The notes beneath the pieces were generated by a model. It ran no database searches. It saw only the letters and a program-made list of their open reading frames with translations, and was not told where the DNA came from. 5,689 nucleotides of DNA. It comes from Bacteroidales bacterium. GTDB lineage: Bacteria > Bacteroidota > Bacteroidia > Bacteroidales > UBA7960. The DNA lies in assembly GCA_007124575.1 (NCBI GenBank), contig SLEW01000246.1, positions 1 through 5,689 on the forward strand, read 5' to 3'. Position numbers and translations under genes: made by a program. Below, piece after piece: positions 1 to 5,689 of the stretch. Numbering within the stretch: position 1 is the stretch's first letter; the number at the start of each line of letters is the position of its first letter.

Positions 1-760
1 TCGACACGATGCTGAGGGCATCAGCATAGAGTGTCATGTCGGTCAGGAGCACCAGCACCTTTTCGTTTTTTTCCACGGCGAAGTATTCGGCAGCCGTCAG
101 CGCCATGTCGGGCACCAGCAGGCGCTCCACCGGCGGATCTTCTGTGGTGTTGATGAAGCCTACGATACGGTCGAGTGCTCCGGCGTTGTCGAATACATTT
201 TTAAAGTAGAGATAGTCGTCGCGGGTGAGTCCCATACCTGCCAGGATGATCTTGTCGGCCTTGGCGCGTAGTGCCACCATCGCCATCACCTGGTTATAGG
301 GTTGGTCGGGGTCGGCGAAGAAAGGGATCTTCTGTCCGGTGACCAGGGCGTTGTTGAGGTCGATACCTGCGATGCCCGTGGGGATAAACTCTGAGGGCTG
401 TTTACGGCGTACCGGATTCACGCTGGGCCCGCCGATCTCTTTCTCATCTCCGAGAATCTCACCACCTTCGATGGGTTCACCGTAGGCATTGAAAAAGCGT
501 CCGGCCAGGTCTTCGCCCACTTTGAGGGTAGGTGCCTTGCCTGCAAAGACCACCTCGGCATTGGTGGCAATTCCCTCGGTGCCTCCGAATATCTGCAGGG
601 TAACCAAATCATCCATGATCTTCACTACCTGGGCCAGGCGTCCATCGACAATAGCCAGCTCGTCATAACCAATACCCTTCGCTCGCAGCGAAACGGTGGC
701 CTTGGTCAGCTGAAACAGCTTGGTGTATACGCGTTGAAATGCTTTAGTCTCTTTTTCCAT
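1..760 (-). CDS. atpB: V-type ATP synthase/ATPase subunit B, 3' end missing (cut by window edge)
   Basis: Non-catalytic B subunit of the V1 head, which alternates with A in the A3B3 hexamer. The 253 visible codons are about 58% of a usual length near 440; the reading frame is open to position 1. The N-terminal beta-barrel region reads VSLRAKGIGYDELAIVDGR (23-41). Other typical stretches are GRFFNAYGEPIEGG (87-100), the FIPTGIAGID segment (125-134), GMGLTRDDYLYFK (175-187) and the strongly conserved KVLVLLTDMTLYADAL (234-249). Where A has its P-loop, B has FFADPDQPYNQ (147-157), with no GKT/S, as expected for a non-catalytic subunit. Start ATG at 758-760 gives MEKETKAF. It lies 22 bp after the atpA stop with only a weak GGAAAA upstream, so co-transcription with atpA is likely. 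Subunit identity is very secure from sequence and order. Confidence 0.95.
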   Translation of the reverse strand, partial: MEKETKAFQRVYTKLFQLTKATVSLRAKGIGYDELAIVDGRLAQVVKIMDDLVTLQIFGGTEGIATNAEVVFAGKAPTLKVGEDLAGRFFNAYGEPIEGGEILGDEKEIGGPSVNPVRRKQPSEFIPTGIAGIDLNNALVTGQKIPFFADPDQPYNQVMAMVALRAKADKIILAGMGLTRDDYLYFKNVFDNAGALDRIVGFINTTEDPPVERLLVPDMALTAAEYFAVEKNEKVLVLLTDMTLYADALSIVS

Positions 761-782
761 TGCTATAATCTGTTTTCCAGGT

Positions 783-2582
783 TTATGATGAAGCCTTCTC
801 TTCTTCTTTCTTTTCTTCTTTCTTATCGGCCGTTTCCTGTTCTTTCAAAATATTATTGAATTCTTTCTCATTCTTTTTGAACTCATCCGATTCAAAATCA
901 GAGAAGTTCATCTGCTTAAGGACGTTGATGACACGCTTAAAATAGGGCCCTACCTCTTCAAAGTTTTCGAAATGGAAGTCCATATCGGCCACCATAAGGC
1001 TTTTTTGCAGCATGTAGTTCTGCCGTTCAAGTGAGGAGGAGGCATCGACCGCATCGAATGCATCCTGCTGCAGGATGGCGAAGTCAATTAGTTCTGATTT
1101 CCAGTATCGGATATGATAATCGACAGGTACGCCATCGTCACCGAGGATGTTAATCTGTTCGTAGCTCTCCTTACCTCTGAGCAGGATGTCTTTTGCCTTG
1201 AATACATTGGCTGTCCAGTTTTCATCAATATTATTATTGAGATATTCTGCAATCTCGGGATATTCAAGGTATTTTGAATAGCTTTCAATGGGATCGATTG
1301 CCGGGTACCTTTTGCTGTCGGCGCGTGCCTGGGAGAGTGCATAGAAGCAACGGGCCACTTTTTTGGTGGACTCGGTTACGGGCTCTTTCAGGTTACCACC
1401 TGCAGGGGATACGGTACCGATGAAGGTAATGGAGCCTGTCTTGTCGTTGGGCAGATAAACATATCCGGCACGTGCGTAAAAGTTTGCGATGATGGCTGAG
1501 AGGTCCATGGGGAATCCGTCGGGTCCGGGGAGTTCCTCCATACGGTTCGACATCTCACGCAGTGCCTGTGCCCAGCGTGATGTGGAGTCGGCCAGCAGTA
1601 ACACTTTCATTCCCATGGCGCGGTAATATTCGGCGATGGTCATGGCCGTATAAACGGAAGCTTCACGTGCTGCTACGGGCATGTTGGAGGTGTTGGCGAT
1701 GATGGTGGTACGTTCCATCAGCTTCCTTCCGCTGCGCGGGTCGTCGAGTTCGGGAAACTCGGTGAAGATCTCCACTACCTCGTTGGCGCGTTCACCGCAG
1801 GCGGCGATGACTACCAGGTCGGCTTCGGCGTTCTTGGAAAGGTTGTGCTGGAGCACCGTCTTCCCTGATCCGAAAGGACCCGGGATAAAGCCGGTCCCCC
1901 CCTCGGCGATGGGGTTCAGGGTATCCATTACACGGATACCTGTTTCCAGGATCCTGAAAGGCCTTGGCTTGTCCTTATATGCTTTGATGGGGACCTTTAC
2001 CGGCCACTTTTGTACCATAGTCACCTTGTGTTCCTTCCCCTCCTTGTCGGTAAGCACCGCGATGGTCTCTTTCGGGGTGTACTCTCCGTCCTTGTTGATG
2101 CTTTTTACTGTATACTCCCCTTTGAAGCTGAAAGGGACCATGATTTTATGGGGGATCCAGTTTTCTTTGACTTCTCCGAGCCAGGATCCGGCCACCACCT
2201 TGTCGCCTTCTTTTGAGAGTTTCTTGAATTCATACTTCTGATCCATCTCCAGGGGGTGCGTATATTCGCCCCTGCTCAGGAATACGCCTTCCATCTTGTG
2301 AAGGTCATTCTGGAGACCGTCGAAGTTCTTGGACAGGATGCCCGGGCCCAGGGTGACTTCAAGCATGTGTCCCATAAACTCTACTTCGGTGCCTACCTTA
2401 AGGCCACGGGTGCTTTCAAACACCTGGATGTAGGATTTGTTTCCAACTACTTTGATGACCTCTGCCATCAGGCGCGTATCGCCATGCTTAATATAGCAGA
2501 TCTCGTTCTGCGCAGTGGTGCCCTGGGTTTCAACAATGACGAGGTTGGCAATAATGCCGGTTACATTCCCAATTGTATTCAT
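783..2582 (-). CDS. atpA: V-type ATP synthase/ATPase catalytic subunit A
   Basis: Catalytic A subunit of the V1 sector, 599 residues, near the usual 580-600. It hydrolyses or makes ATP in the A3B3 head to drive or use ion flow through V0. Visible motifs are the N-terminal barrel start (GNVTGIIANLVIVE, 5-18), an A-type non-homologous insert around 110-200, Walker A GPFGSGKT (235-242), the catalytic GER with Glu264, and Walker B KVLLLADSTSRWAQALRE (326-343) with Asp332. The start is placed at ATG 2580-2582 (MNTIGNV), which matches the family N-terminus. An upstream in-frame start would add 27 residues (MSCLRSCC...) that overlap the DUF2764 gene and do not look like this family. The gap from the DUF2764 stop is 7 bp and there is no Shine-Dalgarno, as is common in Bacteroidetes. 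The last roughly 25 residues form a Lys/Glu-rich tail (DKKEEKKEEEKASS). Confidence 0.97.
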   Translation of the reverse strand: MNTIGNVTGIIANLVIVETQGTTAQNEICYIKHGDTRLMAEVIKVVGNKSYIQVFESTRGLKVGTEVEFMGHMLEVTLGPGILSKNFDGLQNDLHKMEGVFLSRGEYTHPLEMDQKYEFKKLSKEGDKVVAGSWLGEVKENWIPHKIMVPFSFKGEYTVKSINKDGEYTPKETIAVLTDKEGKEHKVTMVQKWPVKVPIKAYKDKPRPFRILETGIRVMDTLNPIAEGGTGFIPGPFGSGKTVLQHNLSKNAEADLVVIAACGERANEVVEIFTEFPELDDPRSGRKLMERTTIIANTSNMPVAAREASVYTAMTIAEYYRAMGMKVLLLADSTSRWAQALREMSNRMEELPGPDGFPMDLSAIIANFYARAGYVYLPNDKTGSITFIGTVSPAGGNLKEPVTESTKKVARCFYALSQARADSKRYPAIDPIESYSKYLEYPEIAEYLNNNIDENWTANVFKAKDILLRGKESYEQINILGDDGVPVDYHIRYWKSELIDFAILQQDAFDAVDASSSLERQNYMLQKSLMVADMDFHFENFEEVGPYFKRVINVLKQMNFSDFESDEFKKNEKEFNNILKEQETADKKEEKKEEEKASS

Positions 2583-2589
2583 ATATATG

Positions 2590-3420
2590 CTATTTTTCAG
2601 TAAATGTTTCGGGTAACTCGTAACTGTCCTGCAACTCTTGCAGCAGCTTCTTAAACAGCTCATTGCTGTGATCTTTATCGATGCTTAGCCAGCGTTCGAT
2701 CATGCCCAGCTTGATCAAAAAGGCCAGGATCCTTTCGATGGTGAAATAGTGAAAGAAGATGGCCTCATCAAGGTATTTCCATTTCAGGTCGTCTATGGCC
2801 ATTTCCCTTTCTTTTACGTCTTCCTTGCGTGAAATGGCGGTAAGCTCTTCCATGTAATCTATTTCATTGCCCAGACCAAAATCGCGCGCATGACTTTTGC
2901 GAACAGCTTCTGCTGTCTCGCCCGTGCCGATGATCTGGTTTTCATAAGGCACCTTGTACTTCCTGGCATTGAGTGCCACCAGGATGTTGTTCACATTAAG
3001 TTCAAACTGAAGCCAGTCGCGGAGGAACTCGTTTTTTTCGTCCGGGATCACTTCATCATAGAACATGGTGGTGAGCTCATTTTCGGGACTCATATCCGGG
3101 TAAAACGGGTCCTTATTCTTGTAAGCGGCAATGAAGCGCATCATGTATTCGGGCAGGTCAGAGGGCTCTTTGATGTTTTCTTCCAGCCTCTCGCGCGAAT
3201 AATTCCCCTTTTCATTAAACTCCTTGTCATTCTTTAAGAGGAGATTAAGCAGGTTTTCGTTGTCAAACGGCAAGAAAAGCTTTTCCACCAGGACATAATC
3301 CCGGGGATGAAGTTCGTTGCGCAACTCCTCTTTCAACGCGAACTGATCCTGCACCAGCTTGTGGATGTCAAGCGTGATATCCTGCAGTCCAGCAACCAGA
3401 TAATGATAATTTCGCTTCAC
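2590..3420 (-). CDS. DUF2764 family protein of the V-type ATPase operon (putative AC39/subunit C-like adaptor)
   Basis: Soluble protein of about 276 residues with no signal peptide and no clear membrane segment. The N-terminus NYHYLVAGLQDITLD and the position between subunits E and A match the DUF2764 proteins found at this place in Bacteroidetes V-ATPase operons; Chlamydiae have a hypothetical gene at the same position. Its biochemical role is not established from sequence. By position, size and largely helical, charged character, with an aromatic-rich helix FFHYFTIERILAFLIKLGMIERW near the C-terminus, I infer it replaces the C/d (AC39) subunit linking rotor and membrane ring. The start is uncertain: GTG at 3418-3420 gives MKRNYHYLVAGL, which fits the family best. 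A TTG at 3439-3441 would add seven residues (MSFKTIH) and would lie at the edge of a tandem repeat. No in-frame ATG exists nearby. The stop TAG at 2590-2592 is 7 bp before atpA, so translational coupling is plausible. Confidence 0.85.
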   Translation of the reverse strand: MKRNYHYLVAGLQDITLDIHKLVQDQFALKEELRNELHPRDYVLVEKLFLPFDNENLLNLLLKNDKEFNEKGNYSRERLEENIKEPSDLPEYMMRFIAAYKNKDPFYPDMSPENELTTMFYDEVIPDEKNEFLRDWLQFELNVNNILVALNARKYKVPYENQIIGTGETAEAVRKSHARDFGLGNEIDYMEELTAISRKEDVKEREMAIDDLKWKYLDEAIFFHYFTIERILAFLIKLGMIERWLSIDKDHSNELFKKLLQELQDSYELPETFTEK

Positions 3421-3432
3421 GTGAATCGTTTT

Positions 3433-3456
3433 AAATGACAAAATGACAAAATGACA
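3433..3456. repeat. Period-8 tandem repeat, three exact units (AAATGACA)
   Basis: AAATGACA occurs three times without change, followed by a further AAAG. On the coding strand it is TGTCATTT repeated just before the DUF2764 gene; the alternative TTG start at 3441-3439 straddles the junction of the two units nearest the gene. The location in front of the gene supports the GTG start at 3420. Confidence 0.85.
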
Positions 3457-3494
3457 AAAGGTCTAAAAGTCCGGGTTTGCTATTGTCCTATGGT

Positions 3495-3530
3495 AATTTC
3501 AATCTCAACCTTAACCTCAACCTTAATCTT
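3495..3530. repeat. Period-6 tandem repeat, six units (AAYYTY)
   Basis: The plus strand reads AATTTC, AATCTC, AACCTT, AACCTC, AACCTT, AATCTT in succession, also readable as an imperfect 12-bp repeat. On the transcribed strand it is a purine-rich tract of RAGRTT units. It lies between atpE and the DUF2764 gene and encodes no supported protein. Confidence 0.75.
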
Positions 3531-3537
3531 CTTTTCT

Positions 3538-3572
3538 TCTTACTGCTTACTACCTACTGCCTACTTCTTACT
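3538..3572. repeat. Period-7 tandem repeat, five units, covering the atpE stop codon
   Basis: On the coding (minus) strand the units are AGTAAGA, AGTAGGC, AGTAGGT, AGTAAGC, AGTAAGA (consensus AGTARGN). The second unit supplies the atpE stop TAG at 3563-3561. Because 7 is not a multiple of 3, the TAR in successive units places stop codons in all three frames. Confidence 0.8.
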
Positions 3573-4190
3573 TCCCCCTTCACCAAAAAGCATCTCAATC
3601 AGCCTGGGGCGGAGATATAACTTAAAGAAATGGTCAAAATCTTCATCGGAGAATGACACCAGGTAACTGCCATCTTTTGGGCCAATTTTGAAGCCACCCT
3701 TGATCTTCTCATTGAAATCTACTTCCAGTCCTTTGTTAAGAAGGTCTTTAGCTTTATCCTTGAAATAGGATTCAAACTCTTTTTGCTTCTTTTCCGGGAG
3801 GAGCACCTTCAGATCAACTATGTCATCACTTTTGGGATTCCAGTTTTTTACCACGGTCTGAATGATGTCTTTGGTAAATTCAGCTTCTTTGAATGCTTTT
3901 TTCGTTTCAGGTTCGATAGCTTTAGCCTGGATGAGTTTTGTAATTTCCTGCTTCAGGTCGGAAATTGCCTGGCGGGAAGACAGCTGAAGCTCATTCATGG
4001 TGTTTTTTTTCAGGTCTTCAGCCTCTTTTTCGGCTTTTTCTTTTTTGCTTTCAGCCTCTTTTTTAGCCTTATCAATAATCTTTTTGGCTTCCTCTTTGGC
4101 ATCCGATGTGATCTTTTCAGCCTCTTTGTTGGCCTTATCTACACCTTCCTTGTAAATTTTATCGGTCAGCTCCTGAAGTTTTTTCTGCAT
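3561..4190 (-). CDS. atpE: V-type ATP synthase/ATPase subunit E (peripheral stalk)
   Basis: 209-residue E subunit, which forms the peripheral stalk holding the A3B3 head static against the rotor. Residues 1-90 are a long charged, Ala/Lys/Glu-rich coiled coil (for example EAEKITSDAKEEAKKIIDKA, 23-42), typical of the E stalk helix. Residues 105-209 form the globular head-binding domain, with the family-like segment GGFKIGPKDGSYLVSFSDED (165-184) followed by LRPRLIEMLFGEGG (193-206). ATG at 4188-4190 is the only sensible start; MQKKLQELTDKIYKEG is a normal E N-terminus. It is the first ATPase gene: the next gene upstream is fic, 275 bp away, and no G/H stalk partner precedes it. The stop TAG (3561-3563) falls inside a period-7 tandem repeat. 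Confidence 0.92.
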   Translation of the reverse strand: MQKKLQELTDKIYKEGVDKANKEAEKITSDAKEEAKKIIDKAKKEAESKKEKAEKEAEDLKKNTMNELQLSSRQAISDLKQEITKLIQAKAIEPETKKAFKEAEFTKDIIQTVVKNWNPKSDDIVDLKVLLPEKKQKEFESYFKDKAKDLLNKGLEVDFNEKIKGGFKIGPKDGSYLVSFSDEDFDHFFKLYLRPRLIEMLFGEGGSKK

Positions 4191-4319
4191 GGCTGTATGG
4201 TTTTAAGTAAATATTAGCTGTTTTGAATGCTTGCAAATTTAGAAAAAAATGCTTTGCCATGATCATTTATGCCATTTTTATTGCCTGAAAATTAGCGTTT
4301 AAAGATCATTGACAAGGTG

Positions 4320-4393
4320 TTAGAGTTGTGATCTCGATTAACAGGGTACAAAGCTAATATAAATTTATCTTGTTACAAAATTCACAACTCTAA
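4320..4393. repeat. Perfect 12-bp inverted repeat bracketing the atpE promoter
   Basis: TTAGAGTTGTGA (4320-4331) is exactly reverse-complemented by TCACAACTCTAA (4382-4393), with 50 bp between. The two arms sit just upstream of the -33 box and roughly 13-24 nt downstream of the predicted start. The arm centres are 62 bp apart, about six helical turns, so both face the same side of the DNA. This suits paired operator sites or a small invertible or mobile remnant. No target-site duplication is visible outside the arms. Confidence 0.75.
4349..4380 (-). promoter_or_regulatory. Predicted Bacteroidetes-type promoter of the V-ATPase operon
   Basis: On the minus strand TTTTG (4380-4376) is followed by a 19-bp spacer and TAGCTTTG (4356-4349), a full match to the Bacteroidetes -33 TTTG / -7 TAnnTTTG consensus with normal spacing. 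Transcription would start near 4343, giving an untranslated leader of about 150 nt before atpE. A perfect 12-bp inverted repeat flanks it. The match is seen in the sequence; promoter activity is inferred. Confidence 0.65.
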
Positions 4394-4465
4394 AATTTAT
4401 CAAAAACTGCGTTGTTGACGACGGGCATTTATGCTGATTTCACTATTCATTGGAGCGTTGCGCGA

Positions 4466-5422
4466 TCAAAATATTAATTGATATACCGTTTTGTTTTTAT
4501 GTCCTGTTTTGCGGAACAGGTTAAGCCCAATACCTTTTTTTAAGTCTCTGCTTGCTGTTGCAGACGAAATGTCTTTGAATACGTTCATGTAGTCTTTTCT
4601 TGTAAATTCTTCTTTTCCGAGGGATGCGAAATAATTCAATCTATCGGTATCCTTTAGCGTTCTGTTGTTGAAACGCAAGAGGTCATTTAATGATTTGTCA
4701 ATCACATCAAGCATATACTCGATAAACAAAGTCGACGCTCCGGCTTTATCACTTTGTGCAAGGGCATCATAATAATCCTGTGGTGTTTGACTTATTAAGT
4801 TTTCAAATGGTAAAAATTCGAAAACTGGATATTCCTTCATTAAGATCACGGTTTGCCATAATCTTCCCATTCTGCCATTGCCGTCCATGAATGGGTGTAT
4901 GAATTCCATTTCATAGTGGAAAACACAACTTTTGATTAAAGTCAGTTCATCTTCCTTCTTCAAATAAGCAAATAAGTCATTCATCAGACTCGGGACTTGC
5001 TGAGCCGGCGGGGGAATATGCGCCGCTTTTGAACCCTGAAAAACGCCAACTCCCTGCCTTCTGTATTTCCCGGAAGTGTTAATCAGTCCGTCCATTAACT
5101 GCTTGTGCGCCCGGAGAAATGACTTTGAGGACAAGGGGTCAAATGCTGTCAGTGAGTCATAGACTTTTATTGCGTTTAAAACTTCCAATACATCCTTTTT
5201 GGGCCCAATTATCTTTTTGTTCTCAATTATTGCGGTAACTTGTTCCCGTGTTAAGGTGTTTCCTTCAATTTGTAATGAAGAGTGAATGGTTTTAATTTTA
5301 TTCTTTTTACGCAATTGAGGCGAAGGCCTGTCAATGAGAATTGCACTTATTTTTCCTATTTGCTCTGAAATAGAAGTTATTAACTTAAGTGTTCTTGACG
5401 TGATGACGTAGGGTGGCTTCAT
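4466..5422 (-). CDS. Fic family protein: class II autoinhibited AMP-transferase with C-terminal winged-helix-like region
   Basis: 318-residue Fic enzyme, predicted to transfer AMP (or another phosphate-linked group) from a nucleotide to a hydroxyl side chain of a target protein. The active-site motif HPFMDGNGRMGR (176-187) is complete, with catalytic His176 and the nucleotide-binding GNGR. The inhibitory helix motif (S/T)xxxE(G/N) is N-terminal, SLQIEG (49-54, Glu53), which defines class II, as in Shewanella SoFic and a Bacteroides homologue of known structure. The target-recognition flap region lies near GVFQGSKAAHIPPP (126-139). Residues about 260-318 look like a winged helix, with EEFTRKDYMNVFKDISSATASRDLKK containing a plausible recognition helix. 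Start ATG at 5420-5422; no alternative is needed. There is no antitoxin partner gene next to it, consistent with in-cis inhibition. The gene is AT-richer than atpA/atpB, so it may have been acquired separately. The target is unknown, and a link to the ATPase is not shown. Confidence 0.93.
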   Translation of the reverse strand: MKPPYVITSRTLKLITSISEQIGKISAILIDRPSPQLRKKNKIKTIHSSLQIEGNTLTREQVTAIIENKKIIGPKKDVLEVLNAIKVYDSLTAFDPLSSKSFLRAHKQLMDGLINTSGKYRRQGVGVFQGSKAAHIPPPAQQVPSLMNDLFAYLKKEDELTLIKSCVFHYEMEFIHPFMDGNGRMGRLWQTVILMKEYPVFEFLPFENLISQTPQDYYDALAQSDKAGASTLFIEYMLDVIDKSLNDLLRFNNRTLKDTDRLNYFASLGKEEFTRKDYMNVFKDISSATASRDLKKGIGLNLFRKTGHKNKTVYQLIF

Positions 5423-5435
5423 ATGATACTATCAT
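5423..5435. promoter_or_regulatory. Palindrome 2 (candidate operator) directly before the fic start codon
   Basis: ATGATA, central C, then TATCAT: a perfect 13-bp palindrome ending at the base before the fic ATG. The core TGATAnTATCA is the same as in palindrome 1, and the two centres (5429 and 5442) are 13 bp apart. Together they look like tandem operator sites, possibly for autoregulation. Confidence 0.55.
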
Positions 5436-5449
5436 TTGATATTATCAAA
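5435..5449. promoter_or_regulatory. Palindrome 1 (candidate operator) overlapping the fic -7 element
   Basis: TTTGATA, one central base, then TATCAAA: a perfect 15-bp palindrome whose right arm overlaps the -7 box at 5446-5453. It shares the core TGATAnTATCA with its neighbour. A repressor bound here would block the promoter. Confidence 0.55.
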
Positions 5450-5453
5450 GATA
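5446..5453 (-). promoter_or_regulatory. Predicted -7 element of the fic promoter
   Basis: The minus strand reads TATCTTTG, a full match to TAnnTTTG, 23 bp before the fic ATG. No good TTTG is present about 19 bp further upstream (GCTG is the nearest), so the -33 half is weak and the promoter might need an activator or be low level. The start point would fall near 5440, within the downstream palindromes. Confidence 0.5.
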
Positions 5454-5500
5454 CGGTTTATATTTGAATGGTCAGCGCACTTGACCCGGGATCTCAAAGG

Positions 5501-5689
5501 TTATTCTGCAGAAGGCGTTGATTTCTTTGCACGGAGGTGGAATAAGGTGTACATCACCGGGATGAGCACCAGGGTGATCAGCGTGGAGATCAGCAGGCCA
5601 CCGATGATGGTGATCCCCAGGGGGCTCCACATCTCCGCACCCATTCCGCTGCTCAGCGCCATGGGCACCATACCCAGCATGGTGGTGAA
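5501..5689 (-). CDS. RND efflux transporter permease subunit, C-terminal 62 residues (cut by window edge)
   Basis: Only the C-terminus lies in the window; the frame is open to the right edge and ends at TAA (5501-5503). The visible residues, from FTTMLGMVPMALSSGMGAEM through WSPLGITIIGGLLISTLITL to VLIPVMYTLF, are the characteristic last two transmembrane helices of AcrB/HAE-type RND pumps, followed by a short basic tail HLRAKKSTPSAE. These inner-membrane proton-driven pumps work with a periplasmic adaptor and an outer-membrane channel, whose genes would be beyond the window. The substrate (drug, metal or other) cannot be told from this fragment. It lies 78 bp upstream of fic on the same strand; the separate fic promoter suggests independent transcription. 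Confidence 0.92.
   Translation of the reverse strand, partial: FTTMLGMVPMALSSGMGAEMWSPLGITIIGGLLISTLITLVLIPVMYTLFHLRAKKSTPSAE

Larger units (their letters stand above)
4191..4465. other. 275-bp intergenic region between fic and atpE
   Basis: No protein gene is supported here. It holds the predicted ATPase operon promoter, the 12-bp inverted repeat and an AT-rich leader. No strong GC-rich hairpin followed by a T-run is visible after the fic stop, so a rho-independent terminator for fic cannot be called, and read-through from fic into the ATPase operon is possible. Confidence 0.7.

Noticed and set aside
418..612. Minus-strand 64-codon frame inside atpB
   Set aside because: Out of frame with the well-supported subunit B reading, which covers the whole stretch.
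1681..2241. Plus-strand open frame of 186 codons inside atpA
   Set aside because: It is the antisense of a strongly conserved catalytic domain and resembles no known protein; the other plus-strand frames within the ATPase genes are shadows in the same way.
3451..3666. Plus-strand 71-codon frame over the repeat-rich spacer
   Set aside because: Its sequence is translated simple repeats plus the antisense of the atpE end; no start context or family resemblance.
4234..4241. Second -7-like box (TAAATTTG on the minus strand) closer to atpE, which would give a leader of about 35 nt
   Set aside because: No TTTG-like -33 element at a normal distance upstream, and AT-rich DNA gives such matches by chance; the promoter at 4349-4380 is clearly better.
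4303..4334. AGATCA / TGATCT inverted repeat that could form a hairpin in the atpE leader
   Set aside because: Only 6 bp with a 20-nt loop and no T-run; too weak to call a terminator or riboswitch.
4320..4393. A MITE or insertion-sequence remnant defined by the 12-bp inverted repeat
   Set aside because: No target-site duplication outside the arms and no transposase trace; the internal promoter gives a simpler reason for the repeat.

Overview
The window looks like a chromosomal segment of a Bacteroidetes bacterium, probably Bacteroidales or Marinilabiliales-like. The evidence is the V-type ATPase gene order (subunit E, a DUF2764 protein, A, B), the lack of clear Shine-Dalgarno sequences before the starts, and promoter elements that fit the Bacteroidetes consensus TTTG / TAnnTTTG. 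All five protein genes recognised here, including two cut by the window edges, lie on the minus strand, so transcription runs from high to low coordinates.

In transcription order: (1) 5689-5501 is the C-terminal end of an RND efflux permease, cut by the window edge. (2) 5500-5423 is a 78-bp spacer with a fic promoter element and two adjacent palindromes sharing the core TGATAnTATCA. (3) 5422-4466 is a complete, autoinhibited (class II type) Fic AMP-transferase gene with a C-terminal winged-helix-like region; it is visibly AT-richer than the ATPase A and B genes. (4) 4465-4191 is a 275-bp intergenic region with a good promoter for the ATPase operon, bracketed by a perfect 12-bp inverted repeat. 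(5) 4190-1 is the V-type ATPase operon: atpE, a DUF2764 gene, atpA and the first 253 codons of atpB, which runs off the window.

The ATPase genes encode the soluble V1 part of a rotary, ion-pumping ATPase of the type seen in Bacteroidetes and Chlamydiae. A is the catalytic subunit with an intact P-loop, B the non-catalytic subunit without one, E the peripheral stalk, and the DUF2764 protein probably supplies the stalk or rotor adaptor role that the C/d (AC39) subunit has elsewhere. The remaining subunits (D, I, K) are expected beyond position 1. Spacers are tight between DUF2764 and atpA (7 bp) and between atpA and atpB (22 bp). The 119-140 bp gap between atpE and DUF2764 is unusual because it carries three unrelated short tandem repeats of period 7, 6 and 8.

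I found no mobile element, CRISPR array, tRNA or rRNA, and nothing that amounts to a convincing new multi-gene system. The observations most worth following are regulatory: the paired palindromes before fic, the inverted repeat around the ATPase promoter, and the three-array spacer.
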